This document shows positions 53,053 to 64,000 of a stretch of DNA of 64,000 bases, in pieces; the stretch's first letter is position 1; each line of letters starts with the position of its first letter. This DNA comes from Evernia prunastri (taxonomy: Eukaryota; Ascomycota; Lecanoromycetes; Lecanorales; Parmeliaceae). The position numbers and the translations under genes were made by a program. The notes beneath the pieces are model-generated. The model was not told the DNA's origin. It did not search any database and was given only the letters and a program-made list of their open reading frames with translations. The stretch is from contig NKYR01000073.1 in NCBI GenBank assembly GCA_003184365.1, forward strand, positions 1 through 64,000, written 5' to 3'.

Positions 53053-54208
53053 CGTGGAGAGGTGGGTTGGGTGGTGGAGTCGAGATGGGTCCAGAAGGGA
53101 ATGGAGAAGCAGGTTCGAGAGGGTGTGAGGTGAGGAGGAAATTGGTAGGAGGAGATGTTCAAGCGGAGCAAGAGCGATCGACCATTGTTATAGGCGGGAA
53201 GAGGAAAGTTTGTGATTTCTAGTTTTGACTCGGCTTGGGTGAGTCATGATTAGTACAGAAGGGAGTGGAAGCGAGGAGAAGCATCAGGTAGGCCAAGCTG
53301 TTGTTCTCTCGTCACACGAGGTCAACAACGGTTTGCTCATTTTGAAAAAATGGCATAGCGGCTGCACACATGCTTGTGCCGGGAGGAGGAGTGAGGATGG
53401 GAAATACTCGTACTCGGTAAGTTCCTGCCAATAGCGGAACGTATCCGCCTGCTGGTCTTGGCACGATTCCACACAGAAAGCCATACCTAGGCTCCTAGGT
53501 AAGGTAATTGAAAGGCCTCTAGTCTGCGAACTACTCTCCCGGAATACAAAAGTTCAATGACTCTCCAATCAAAAAGCCGTAAGCACAAGTTGCACCGTCA
53601 AAGGATTATTTGACTTAGAGACTCCGTCACTGTGCAGTTGCTTTTACGTTCCCTGGGCCTTGAGTATCCACGCATGTGGCCAACAGCTTTTTGAACTTTA
53701 CCAGCGCCCTCACGTGTAGCCGCAGTAGAGGCAGTTTGTGGTCCGTCGTCCCAGTATCTACACTTCAGGCAGAGCCCTGCCTATGGATCAGTCAATACCA
53801 GGAATTCCATATACCTATGAGCCTCTGTTCAATTCAGGATACTCTCTGTTTGCACGCGCCGAGCGCCATATTACATCGGCCTTCACGTCTCCATCAGCCA
53901 GCGACAGGCCTCTGGACCCAAAGAACCTAACAAATCCTGTCATAGCGTCGCATTTGCGCCATTGAGCTGGTTTCGGCTTCTGGACCACCCTCAAGTTCCG
54001 TTTCGAGTTGCTCAGATCCCACGCACGCGGGAGATTCGGGCGGTGGTATCATGTAAGAGAGATAACTCAGACGAACCCATAAAAGCAACCATTTGCTGCG
54101 AATGGTATGACATATGTCTTAACACAGCGCCTGGGAAGTGTGGCTCATGGCTCGGTGGTATCCAGCAGCAATATCATCTGCTTCATCGAATGGCTTGACT
54201 GAGTCTAA
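53053..54208. other. Gene-free stretch
   Basis: A short ORF at 53783-53965 opening with MDQSIPGIPYTYEPLFNS has a reasonable start but no supporting feature, so I do not call it. Nothing else is visible. Confidence 0.4.
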
Positions 54209-55289
54209 TCATTCCGTGCTGGTTGCACACTCGGCTTTCCCCTTGGATTCACAGGGTCTTTCTTGAAGAGTTTGTATATCGTCTCTAGACTGCGCTCCTA
54301 GTAAATTTGGCTCTTGGGATATGATCTTTGCTACCTCCATGTGGTTACAGGCCACGGCCGTGTCAAGAGGCAACTTCCTCGACCTGACACTCCTTTTCGT
54401 GCGATCAGCGCCATGATCTTTGAGAAACCTCACCGACTCAACGTTTCCTGCTGCGGCCGCGTTATGTAAAGGCGTTGTGGCCCCAACATTTGCCCAGTCC
54501 GCAAGTTCCGGTCCGTCTTCCCACAGTGTGTTATTGATGGGCGCGCCGTGATCCAGCAAATATTGCAGAATTGGCACGCACTCAGAATCCGTGCGGTCGC
54601 AAGCAAAATTCAGTAACTGTCCGTAAGCTGTAGAGCCGCCAGGATCGAGAAGCAACTCGATTACCTTAAGTGGTGCTTGAGCTACGGCGCAAGAGAGTCG
54701 TGTAACATCCCATTCTCCAGCGGGAGCGTTGGGGTCAGCGCCATGAGCAAGAAACCAGCGTACAAGCGATTCGATGCAGACCACTAGCCTTTGTGGAATG
54801 ATCAGCAAGGGAATGTGAATTAGGAATACGTATTACATGGCAAAGGCAGATCTCTGCGTTCCCAAGGAATGGCGGCTCGCAATATGCTTCTGCTTCGTTG
54901 ATGTTCCACCCGTGGTCGGTGAGGACCTGTAAGACTCTTATCAACCCAGACTGCACGGCGGCTTTGATAAGATGCCGGTCCAATCTCATCCCTTGCGACA
55001 GCAGATAAGTCAGGCCGGTAGGATGATCGTTGGTAGCAGCGCGAAAGGCAGTAAAAAAGAAGTGGTCTTTGCAGACCATCCCTGTGCTAGGCTCTGGCCG
55101 CTGCTTCGCGAACCAGGTAGAGTATACATTATGTAGCTTGTCGAGATCGTCGACCTGATCGGCTTCTTCGAGACCAGGAAGCTCATAGGTTTCTTCGTCT
55201 GCGTTTACTATCGCTCCTGTAGCAAGCGACTCTCCCTTTCTGTCAGGCGTTACTGGCGGAAGAGATATACGTGAGGATATCGTCACAGT
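54209..55289 (-). CDS. Ankyrin-repeat protein, 5' end and one splice unresolved
   Basis: Two coding segments are clear. The upstream one (55289-54835) includes TGLTYLLSQGMRLDRHLIKA and LIRVLQVLTDHGWNINEAEA. The downstream one (about 54790-54209) includes LVRWFLAHGADPNAP, ILQYLLDHGAPINN, GATTPLHNAAAAGNVESVRF and LPLDTAVACNHMEVAKIISQ. Together they form about six ankyrin repeats. The gtaata donor at 54834 and the nearby acceptors do not join the two frames, so there is either a one-base lesion or a splice I cannot see. The upstream segment starts at a non-ATG codon behind an acceptor-like ttag, so a first exon is missing. Function is unknown; ankyrin repeats bind proteins. Confidence 0.65.
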
Positions 55290-56829
55290 GAGAGAGCCTA
55301 ATCCTTGGTTTCAGTCGGTGATTCATCAGGCTACATGATGGGAACGGCGGCTGTCGGCTCTTGTCTCTCCTGGTCTGCTAATCAAACAACCTCATCTCCT
55401 AGCATCTAAGTCTGTTAGGTCCTTGCCTAGCCCTGGACCGAAACGGGCGGCTGTGAAGGATTTACAACGGTTGTTGAGCGGATGGATACTGGTGCTATCT
55501 ATTTTTCTTGATCCTGGCGCGGCAAAGGGCTAAGGATTGAACTCTCCTCTTTCCTTTGTTGACCTGTCTCGAAATTCGCTCTCTGGCGGTACTCGCAAGG
55601 AATCCTCGCCTTTAGGTTGGATCACTTTCTCATACAAAAAGAAAGCACATGCTGTGTTCGCTCCTCAAAATTCGATCGAAGACCTGGTATGTTTATGATG
55701 CTGGAGTCTACCGATGGACATCTCTTTTTTCTTTTTTCGCTCGTAGGATTATCCATCTTTCATCGATCAGGGGCCAGTCATGTCTTAGGGTTACGTGGTG
55801 AACTGAATTTTAATAGTCTGCAACTGGAGTCTGTATTACTCTATACCTTAGCTTAGGCTTTGCCAAATTTCATGAATAGAACAATTGCATGTCAATTTGC
55901 ATCTTCTTTTTCATGCGATTTTCGCAGTACTACACCCAATGCGATAGGTGTTTATGGCAGTATCCGATAACCGTCAAGCCGAGATGACTTTTTATATTGT
56001 CCAGGAGACTAGGGAGAGCGATTTCATGAATTCGGAGATACTATGATGTCTACGGAATCACAGATGTCAGCCATGTAGAATTACATGGTATGGTAGTGGT
56101 GGTGTGTAAGGTTGAGTTGATGTAATTCAAGGCGGAAATTCGGATTCGCTATTCTTTCTGTCGGCCCATGTTCCAGGTATGAGGTCATGAAAGTGAGATG
56201 GATGGTGACAATACTCCAGTGCTCTACTTTCTCTTTAGATACTCTACATTTCCTGCACCCTGCGCACCGGACGACGAAACTGTGTTAGAAACGCGTCGTC
56301 ATCGTTAACATACAACTTACCCAAATTGCCTTGCCAACCACATACTTGGAGCTGCTGCATATATCGTGTGTAAGTCGCCGCCTATAGTCACAATGGAATG
56401 GTGTCAGCCGATACGTTCTAGCTCCCCATGTTTTCGCTACCCCACCTTTTGTCTTTTGCCCCCTGGGACTGCGAAGTCGTTCTCGATAGTGTGCCACACC
56501 AACGATGTAGCAGCAGTCGGGGGGTCCGCATGGTGGTGAGCTACCACATTCTCATCTTCTCCGAACGGCACGGAGTCGGCCTACAATTGTTCATGGTGCA
56601 ACCGAATCTAGATCTGAATCATTGGCCTCAATCCCATACTATTTAAGCCACTGACCTCAATCACTTACAAATTACCTATTGGACTCCACACCCGACTGCC
56701 ACATATCCGAGTGAGCAAGTACATTCAATCTACTTGTTTATTTGTCAATCAGCCAAGGATAGGACAGTCCAGAACTTGATACAAAAGAGATGACGTTGTT
56801 GCTATGTGGGAGAGAGGATCTTCCGTACA
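55290..56829. other. Gene-free stretch of about 1.5 kb
   Basis: No supported gene. The short ORFs at 55617-55856 and 56285-56646 show no motif. The right end leads into the promoter of the secreted-protein gene. Confidence 0.5.
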
Positions 56830-56830
56830 A

Positions 56831-56846
56831 CCAATGCAGTATAAAG
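56831..56846 (+). promoter_or_regulatory. CCAAT and TATA elements
   Basis: CCAAT at 56831 and TATAAAG at 56840-56846 lie about 112-127 bp upstream of the ATG of the secreted-protein gene. A TATA box suggests a regulated rather than a housekeeping promoter. Confidence 0.5.
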
Positions 56847-56957
56847 CGTCGACTGTTTCCAACCTTTTTCCTGCTCACTATTTACCTCCACCCAGACTCC
56901 ACAAACTCCTTTCACCCTGCTCCCTCAAAGCTTCAAGCCCACACCAATCCACTCGTG

Positions 56958-57603
56958 ATGATCCCGTTTGCTAGCGCCATCGCTTTTGCGATCCTCCTCC
57001 TTCCAACCTTGAGCCTTGCCAAAAGCGCTCCTTTTGACGCCAGTGTGGGTTTCGACCACGCTCCGGGCTACCACAAGTCTCACTAACTGTTCGCAGTACG
57101 ATGATTTATTTACAGTACCCGGAGAGGGTCTTATTACGCCTGTGGGCGTCTACCAAGGAATCTCTCACGAGAACATTGATGTCGCTTCTGCATCGATCCT
57201 AAACGAGTCCGCCGACGGCCTCATCCCTCACTCCGATCCGAACGTTGCAATCTTGGTCACGACCAGCACCACGCCACCCACGTTGACGGCGCAGTACTCC
57301 GACTCCAAGACCAAATCATTCTCGCTCAGTAGCGTCTATTACGGCTGCGCTGCCCAAACATTGCAAGGCGTGGTCTCCGCCGCCGTGGCTTGCAACATCA
57401 CCGTTACCGGGTACACGGCGGGATCCTCTACGACTCAGACCTTCAGATTCGTCCCCGATGAACCCGTGGACGTCATGAATCCCCTCGCGTTCGGTACATT
57501 CTCCGCCAAGTTCCAGAATCTACAGAGCGCCACCTTTTCTGTCAGCCCTCCTTTGGGTGCGGGTGCATTCATCGACAACCTGGTCGGCAGCACACAATCT
57601 TAA
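56958..57603 (+). CDS. Secreted beta-rich protein, two exons
   Basis: Exons 56958-57044 and 57097-57603 join to 197 aa. The 52-nt intron has gtgggt, a perfect cactaactg branch site and a gcag acceptor, phase 0. The first 21 residues (MIPFASAIAFAILLLPTLSLA) form a secretion signal. The mature part reads as a beta-sandwich: YDDLFTVPGEGLITPVGVYQ, SDSKTKSFSLSSVYYGCAAQ, ACNITVTGYTAGSSTTQTF, FQNLQSATFSVSPP. Two Cys could form a disulphide. Similar secreted fungal proteins exist, but I cannot name a family or ligand. A TATA box and a CCAAT box lie upstream. Confidence 0.75.
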
Positions 57604-59408
57604 TCTGGGCTGCTTGTGCAGACGGTCCTGTTGATTTTGGTGATAAGGGGATGGATTTGTTGTTGCCATTGTTTTCTGCGCAGATGATTCCATCATCAAG
57701 TGATTCCCGGGGTTGAGTGTCCTAGCTTCTGAATAGCCGAGTCAGTGCAAAGCTGATCAATTTAAAAATACTGACATTCTTTTTGGATTTCCAAATTTGC
57801 CTCTCAATACGCTGTAGATGAGGGATTTGCGTCTTTCAGGATCAGAGACTTAAGTGAAAACATCTGCTGAAGCTGTCTTGAAGCTAGGAATTGAAAAGTT
57901 GAATCTTAGTTTTCGGGAACCACGTCCGTGCAGACCCTACTTCTGCACTGTTATGGATCTTGATGTGTATCATGGCGCGGAGCGGACCAATGCTTCTGAC
58001 AGACTCCAATACATTCCCGCACGCAAGACAAAAGAACAAGGTTCCCTACCGACCCTCTTGGAACAACTTCAACGACTGAAACCCTTCCCTTCCCGTGTAA
58101 GGAGGACATATAAACCCAATAGGCAGAACTACGGAAAGAGGGAGAGAGGGGAAGGAAGAAGTACAGCGCTAACACCATAGGCGACGAGGACAAGAACGGA
58201 ACCTGGGAGGCCTCTGATGGGCTTTAGTAAGGAGACAAAGTTTGTAAAAGGAGATGGCGCCCTCCACAAGTACAGCCTTCACGCCAGTAATCCTCCGTCT
58301 CTGAAAAATGGTTTCCACCGGCATTCAAACATCCCCTTCCTCACGGACAGACAAACACGCGGTTCCGTCTCCTGAGTCAACTGGATCCAAAATCACCGCT
58401 CATCGTATATAGCTTTAGATTACAGACTCGCGAGTCAATCATACCCACTTTCCCCAGAGTGCCTTTAACACACCCATGCTCCCCACTTTACTCAAGCCAG
58501 ACCCCACGTCCTCTCAGACCGCAGATCCTTCCCCCGTGCACGATTCTAAGCGCCCCCCTTTTTTCAAGAGCCGATTGATTGAGCGACACTTCTGAGGAAT
58601 GATGCACGTGGTAAAGGGACCAAATGGTTCCATCCGCACAGTTTGGCTAAAGAAAGGAGCAAGCACAGAATTGATCAGTGTCGGTGCCCCAAGGGATATG
58701 TTAATTCCGCGAGCCATATATATATAAATGGTAATGTACTCCGCGTTGGTAGTTCTATTTTCTATTGCGCCTACTCAAGAGACCGTCCAAAGCGTTCGTT
58801 TCATTGAAGGAGAAATGTAGTTCGTGTTGCTTGTGCGAGCGGTCTCTTGGGAAGATGCCGGGTTCGTGGCCACCAGATGGGTCCCGAAACATGAGAGAGA
58901 GGGAAGAACGGTATCCGGGAGATTAATATGGGGGGAATCGCATATGTTGCAATATCGTACTATCTTGGTGTGGGATAGGTATTTTCGGCGTTAGAGGAGT
59001 GAGGAGGAAGGGGGGCAGCGGGGTGCGCGAGGTGAGAAGATCTGGTTGGGAACACTTGTCTGCAGACTGTCTGGACCTGGAAAAGGTACTCCAGGAGTAT
59101 TTGAGCATGTTGTTTTCACAGGCTTATATTTCATCTCATCCTCGTGATGTAAACCACTTGATATAAACCACATAGGCGGGAACAAGTTCCGATGGAGAAG
59201 CAACTTCTGAGAAAGAAGCTGAGCCGGAGACACGCATGCGCAGCATCGCTAGAGACACCTGCAACTGCACGCCCGCCACTGCATACAGTAGAGTGGCCAT
59301 TTCTCTCTCGCTCTCTCCCCTATCTCATCCACCACACTACCCGTGCCCGAAACAGTCCGCATAGTCCGAACGCCCCAACAATGCTCTACTCTCCATCTAG
59401 CCCCACGC
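57604..59408. other. Gene-free stretch of about 1.8 kb
   Basis: No gene can be supported. The ORF at 57854-58180 has no ATG in good context and no motif. The right edge is the 3' flank of the complex I gene. Confidence 0.45.
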
Positions 59409-60019
59409 CTAGAATTCCCGAATGATATCGTTCCTCCTCTTGCCCCTCAGCTCGTACTTGCCCTATCCGCCACCCAGCATATCAGCGAATTGCGTCTGGA
59501 AAAAGCACCGGTCGCTCATAGCCGATTCCATCCAGCTTCTATTTCCCTTCCACACATACTCTCTCCCCCTCTCTCTCACCATCCCAGCCCACGCATCTTC
59601 CATCCTTGCTGTCTAATGAGGAAAGGAATCGGCGACTCACCTCGGTGACATACCCCACATACCCGATCACTGACGGCACAGCCACGACGTAAACGAACGT
59701 GATCCAAGCCGTGCGCGGCGTCCAGCGGAAATACTTCCACCGGTTGGCCGACATGTCTAGCGCCCGTGTCAGCGGGGTCTCTCCACCCGTCCATCCATCC
59801 ATCCATGTGTCCATCTTTCCCGCTTAAGATTGTTCCGGTGATAGAAAGGCCATCATGGCCCGAGACAATCGCGCGAAGGGAGCAGAGGGGGGCGTACTGT
59901 TGTATTTGACCATCGCCGGGTCCATGGCCAGGGCTATGAGAGAGGACTGTTAGCGGTGCGCGCAAGGTCAATGGAATGGGTGGATGGTGGGGGAAGGTAC
60001 AGTTGTTATGGCCTGCCAT
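59409..60019 (-). CDS. Mitochondrial complex I small subunit (NDUFB4/B15-like), four exons
   Basis: Four tiny exons, 60019-60001, 59933-59898, 59756-59641 and 59462-59409, join to a 74-aa protein. Introns of 67, 141 and 178 nt all have GT-AG ends, and all joins keep the frame. The product begins MAGHNNSLAMDPAMVKYNNM, continues NRWKYFRWTPRTAWITFVYV, has one membrane helix and ends GKYELRGKRRNDIIREF. The FRWTPRTA block and the RGKRR tail are typical of the small single-helix NADH:ubiquinone oxidoreductase accessory subunit of the NDUFB4/B15 type. It would sit in the inner-membrane arm of complex I. Coding sequence fills only 225 of 611 bp, so scans for long ORFs miss it; an overlapping 91-codon frame contains exon 3 but reads into introns. 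Intron 2 holds a ccat repeat. Confidence 0.85.
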
Positions 60020-60789
60020 TTTGGTGTTTGTGCGGGGTGAGAGGAGAGTGAGTGGTGCGGTGAAGTGGTTGGATGTGGGTGACTGGAGGGAAGGTGAGGG
60101 GAGCGGAGGTCGCTGTCTCTGGTTGGATTGCGCTAGTCTTGGTGTGGACAGAAGCCCCGAAGTTTGCCCGCCGACAACTTCGTGTTTTCCGTCTTTTTTC
60201 ACCACTACAACATACCTAATGTTTGGGATCTCATTTTGAATCAAGCTCAAACCCTTCGACTAAACCTACGACCTCTCAGCCCCGTATCCACCTTTCATCG
60301 GGACTCGTCGTCCGAGTCCTTTGCTACCAATGACCCGCTTTGACATTCTTCTCCAATCAACGATTCCTACATATTCACAAGGAATATGTTGTACTGGTAG
60401 CACCAAGTGTTCGCGCCAAAACCCACCGTGGCACCTCTTCCCCCAACCAATCAGGAAGGACGTTTGGAAGCTTACGCAACGTGTACAGAAGCTCGCACGG
60501 GCAAGGTGCCTATGGACGACGCAGGAGGAGGGAATTTGGTAGATTTGAAGTGGCAGGTAGTAATGTTGTTTTCATTGAGCTTGAGGACCTGCAGTTCCAG
60601 TGCTTCTCAACGTCTTGATTCAAAAGGACCGCACACCTTTAGAGACGTTGTTTGTAACGCTTTAAAATGTCACTGAAGCGTTTGTCGAGAGGAACCTAAA
60701 CGGCCGCAGGTGTGACAGAATTAGAGGCCTCGATCGAAAGGATCCTCATCGCTACGTTTGGTCTATGGACAGCTAACATTTAGAGCTAT
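60020..60789. other. Intergenic
   Basis: This is the 5' flank of the complex I gene and the 3' flank of the F-box gene. No supported gene. Confidence 0.5.
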
Positions 60790-62241
60790 TCATGAAGAAT
60801 CTTTCCCAAAGCAATCCTGGCCGCAGGTACACACGTTGTCCGCCCAAGCAGGGATCTTTCCGCCACCGTTGGGACCTTGGATATTGAACCCCAAATTCTC
60901 GTTGATTTGCGCTGTTCCGTCAGAACCCAAGCAATCCCAAAGCGCGTCCGACGTCCCTTGATCCCTACTGTTCACCTGTAGCATTCTCAAGTTGGGCAGC
61001 TGAGTCTTGCTGGCTCGTACTAAGCCGAGCATGGCTTCTATCAATGTCTCAGTACAGCTGACAGAGCTGACCTCGTACCAACTCAAAGCAAATTTTTCGA
61101 CGGAGACGGGTAATACGCTAACGAGGTTTTTGATGTTGCTCTCTTCCACGGCCAAGCAGTGTTTCGTCTGAATTTCGATCTCCCGCAAAGCAACAAATCC
61201 ACGAATAGGGGCCATTTGGCTCGTCTCGAGGTTCAGGGCGCTCAACTTCAGACTCTCAAGAGTGTGGCTGGCGTTAGCTTCGAGGGACTTCATCACGGCG
61301 AGGCAGTTGAACGGGGGTGTATAATCCTCATCGCGCCACAAGTGTGTGAATTTGTACTCAAACGCTTTCAAATTCTTCACTCCTTGCAGGAGCTCGGAAA
61401 AGGCCTTTTCGGGTATGAGACCTTGAAAAGACAATTCCACAACGTTCGAGGGCCGTGGTAATATGGCAGAATCCACCTCGTGCGTTCGACCGTCAATAAA
61501 AAGGGAATCCGCTTTGAGGGAAGTAAGTGATGGTAGGGACATGAAGGCTTTGACAAAATCAAGCCTTTCCCACCCCTCGGCGAACCATATCTCCACGTTT
61601 TTGAAGTGTGATGGATACGAGCTGACGGCAGACCCTTGCCTTGTGACACGCTGGACCGTTCTGAGAAAGTACGATGACTCCGACGGACTGTAGGGGTCCA
61701 CGAATCTCAACGTGTGTAGCCGAGGCGCATGCAGGAATAAGAGCGCAACGATAGGGTCTTCATTGCCGCGTCGGATTTGACGGAGCCAGTCATCGACTTC
61801 CTCTACGGGTATAACCTCAGTGGTGCGGACAGCTTCCTCGAGGATTTCCATTCTTGTCTTCGAATCCTGCTGAGCCCGGGTCCTGCTTGTAGTAGCTTGG
61901 TTCTCAAAAACCTCATCGGGTTTCCATCCCGCCGTTTCACTAAACTGCCACAACTCTAGGTCCAGAGTCTTGACATAGTAGCCGATGCGGGCATCGCTCA
62001 AAATCGTACATAGTAGATTCGCCAGGAGACCACCGGGATCATGCCAACTCATGTCTCCATTTTGGACTAGGTTTTTGAAGTTGGTGTACTGTTTTCGCAA
62101 CCTGCGGTGCTCCTCGAGCCGGGGGATGGTGAGCTGGTAGGTACGTTTGGAGACTAGAGAGACGGCCTCGATGTCTTCGGGCAAGACTTCTTCCAGGATA
62201 GCAACCACAAGTTCTGTTGACAGATCTTGGAATCGCGCCAT
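60790..62241 (-). CDS. F-box protein with LRR-like region
   Basis: This intronless ORF of 483 aa has a typical F-box start (MARFQDLSTELVVAILEEVL, then DIEAVSLVSKRTYQLTIPRL). Residues 60-440 contain irregular leucine-rich repeats such as LPSLTSLKADSLFIDG, NVVELSFQGLIPEKAFSELL and TLESLKLSALNLETSQM. The C-terminus has a CTCGQDC cluster. F-box proteins bind Skp1 and present substrates to SCF ubiquitin ligases; the target is unknown. The ATG at 62241 gives the F-box its usual position at residues 3-35. Confidence 0.8.
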   Translation of the reverse strand: MARFQDLSTELVVAILEEVLPEDIEAVSLVSKRTYQLTIPRLEEHRRLRKQYTNFKNLVQNGDMSWHDPGGLLANLLCTILSDARIGYYVKTLDLELWQFSETAGWKPDEVFENQATTSRTRAQQDSKTRMEILEEAVRTTEVIPVEEVDDWLRQIRRGNEDPIVALLFLHAPRLHTLRFVDPYSPSESSYFLRTVQRVTRQGSAVSSYPSHFKNVEIWFAEGWERLDFVKAFMSLPSLTSLKADSLFIDGRTHEVDSAILPRPSNVVELSFQGLIPEKAFSELLQGVKNLKAFEYKFTHLWRDEDYTPPFNCLAVMKSLEANASHTLESLKLSALNLETSQMAPIRGFVALREIEIQTKHCLAVEESNIKNLVSVLPVSVEKFALSWYEVSSVSCTETLIEAMLGLVRASKTQLPNLRMLQVNSRDQGTSDALWDCLGSDGTAQINENLGFNIQGPNGGGKIPAWADNVCTCGQDCFGKDSS

Positions 62242-62861
62242 GCTTGCAGTGCGGATTCAAGAAAAAAGATAAGTATTTAGCAAGTCCCTGCGACTTGCGC
62301 TTTTCGAATCCAGATGGACCCTTCAGAAAGGGCGATTGTGATGCTGTAGACCGAGCAAGTCTTGTAGACGGTGCGGTGAGAAGCTGCTAAGACGGAGGCA
62401 CCTATTAAGCAAGCAAAACCCAATCGCCCTGAAATCCTGGAGGTATCGCTCAACTAAGGTAGATGTAACCGCTGGTGTATATATACTCGCACCAAGTTCT
62501 CGACAGACGACAGCAGTGAATGGGATGACTGGCGCAGAGGAGAAAAGAGAGTGTCCGGGAGAAGGAAGAGAAGGAGAGGGCGAGGTGGAAATTTATTAAT
62601 AGGTTCCAACACTGACAGGGTAGCTCCTTGCTTTAAGTTGGAAGCGGAAGCCTGCGTAGATCGCGTTTACCGCGCTGCTTTTCCCACTTTTTGAACTTAG
62701 AATGATCCTGTCTTCTCCCCCTCTCGCCTTCGTTTACATTTATCTACATTCAAGAAGTACATCGAACAGACAGCAATGTTTCCGTATCAGTCAAGTCAGA
62801 ACCAAGCCATCTCGCTTGGCTGATGCACGCGGATTCCGGGCCTTCTCGCCATCAGACCGGG
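62242..62861. other. Intergenic, promoter side of the F-box gene
   Basis: No gene seen. A purine-rich tract (about 62530-62590) lies in the upstream region of the F-box gene. Confidence 0.45.
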
Positions 62862-63215
62862 CCCTCAGGGATCAGCCGGTCGCATCGCAGGGCGACTTGA
62901 CATGAAATGGCATGGCATGACAATTACGCATAGCATAGCAGTATCGCATATCGCATTCATAAGGCTATCTATAGGAATGCGATTCATGAACGCAATGGCC
63001 AGCGTCCTGATGAAGCTCTCTGCAAGTGGGCTTACCACCCGTGTTGGCTATTTCAAGGCCATAGCATCCCTTCCCGCCGGTCCGCCCGCGCCTGTACATG
63101 GCCTCCTTCTCACTTCAGGTCCATGCTGCGCACGCATTCGATATTTTGTTGCACTAGGGAGGGAGGGTCGGAGTACCTAGGCCCCGGTGTTGGGACCGCG
63201 CAAGCACATTTCACC
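62862..63215 (+). mobile_element. Internally deleted derivative of the 28-kb repeat element
   Basis: The left part (agccggtcgcatcgcaggg, then repeated cgcatatcgcat motifs), the leader (gggcttaccacccgtgttgg, then ggccatagcatcccttcccg) and the right end (taggccccggtgttgggac, then cacattt) match the element at 28126-29566 in the same order, but the 270-aa ORF is missing. This is the pattern of a non-autonomous copy. Identity is moderate, so it is older than or distinct from the 28-kb copy. Confidence 0.5.
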
Positions 63216-64000
63216 ATTTGGAGCTGTTCTGGTGATCGTTGATTACTGATACAGGTATGTGAAGAGCTGATGGTGGCTAGGTAGTAGATCTTGTCCAAGG
63301 TACAGTACTCCGTCAACGAATCATCTGGACTGAATGATACCCACTGGGTCACTACCTTTTTTTGGTGTGGTGCTTGTGGAACACGGAAAGTTCCGCGGGG
63401 TTTGGACTTGCTGGCAGTTGAGTAAATGCCGAGGTAGTGCGAATGAGCAGAATGATTATATTAATAGTCATCGGAGTCTTTCCTCCGCTGGTACCACAAA
63501 ATGCGCCCATGATTCTGAAGATATTCTGAGGATATGGATGATATCATGTGCATGATACCCGCATATCGATGATGCAGCTTGCCGATCTACGAGACCGCGG
63601 AGATTGGGAGGGTGGAAATGGACTGGTGTAATTAACGGTAAGAATACGATAGGTACCTAGTTGATAATTGAAATTCCAAATACCGCCCCTATCTGTAGGG
63701 GTGCCCGAAGCCGCGTGGTAGGGTGCATTAGTTTAGTGGCACTACTGCAACGGTATCATTACCTTCCTTTATACACACACTCACACACACACTCACAACA
63801 AGTGACCCCATTCACAAAACACCTCTAGCCCGAAAACAAAGATGCATCACTTCTCCGCTGCTACTTTAGCAACGACCATTCCTGTACCTACCCGATTATG
63901 CTACTAACCAACCCAGCGCAGATACTCGTACATCCCGACTCCCCGGTAGGCCCGGCAATCTTCAAGTCGTCCTCGTCACGCGTGCATGCAGCAGCAGAAC
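63216..64000. other. Window end, no gene supported
   Basis: A CA-rich microsatellite lies at 63773-63796. An ATG at 63842 opens a 21-codon frame (MHHFSAATLATTIP...) that could be the first exon of a gene running off the window, but nothing confirms it. Confidence 0.4.

Noticed and set aside
1..64000. CRISPR array or bacterial-type operon
   Set aside because: No regularly spaced repeats exist, and the genes have spliceosomal introns, so the DNA is eukaryotic.

Overview
The window comes from a filamentous ascomycete (Pezizomycotina). Genes are compact and split by short GT-AG introns, mostly 47-60 nt with CTAAC/CTGAC-like branch sites. A tRNA gene carries a small intron at position 37/38, and the gene set is typically fungal: LAMMER kinase, Ysh1, Taf4, SRP19/Sec65, PIG-A, Dbp6, sideroflexin, a STAND/NLR gene, F-box-like proteins and small secreted proteins. 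I cannot fix the class; Dothideomycetes is only a guess. All exon boundaries below were worked out by hand from splice signals and frame continuity, without transcript support.

The left part (1-31 kb) is accessory-like. It opens with an 814-bp direct repeat (1-814 and 1996-2808) holding tRNA-Arg(UCG) and the first exon of a small membrane-protein gene. Between the copies lies an 812-bp transposon with 70-bp terminal inverted repeats and a 9-bp target duplication, which is Mutator-like. Then come two small single-pass membrane proteins, an OSGIN-like flavoprotein, a decayed NACHT/NLR gene (one frameshift, one in-frame TAG), a GNAT-plus-ankyrin-like protein, a small gene broken by an 11-bp tandem duplication, an F-box-like gene, a mitochondrial sideroflexin gene, a protein with three copies of an unrecognised repeat, a repeat-family element with a gag-like ORF, and a deaminase-fold gene that has probably lost its 5' end.

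The middle (32-53 kb) is a dense housekeeping block: LAMMER kinase (-), YSH1 (-), TAF4 (+), a secreted protein (-), a CorA-like membrane protein with an upstream STAND-type N-terminus (-), SRP19 (+), PIG-A (-), DBP6 (+) and a GNAT acetyltransferase (-). PIG-A and DBP6 diverge from a shared 249-bp promoter. Together these genes cover pre-mRNA 3' end cleavage, TFIID, ER targeting, GPI-anchor synthesis and ribosome assembly.

The right part (53-64 kb) is sparser: an ankyrin gene with an unresolved splice, a secreted beta-rich protein with a TATA box, a tiny four-exon complex I subunit gene (74 aa), an F-box/LRR-like gene, and an internally deleted relative of the repeat-family element at 28-29.6 kb.
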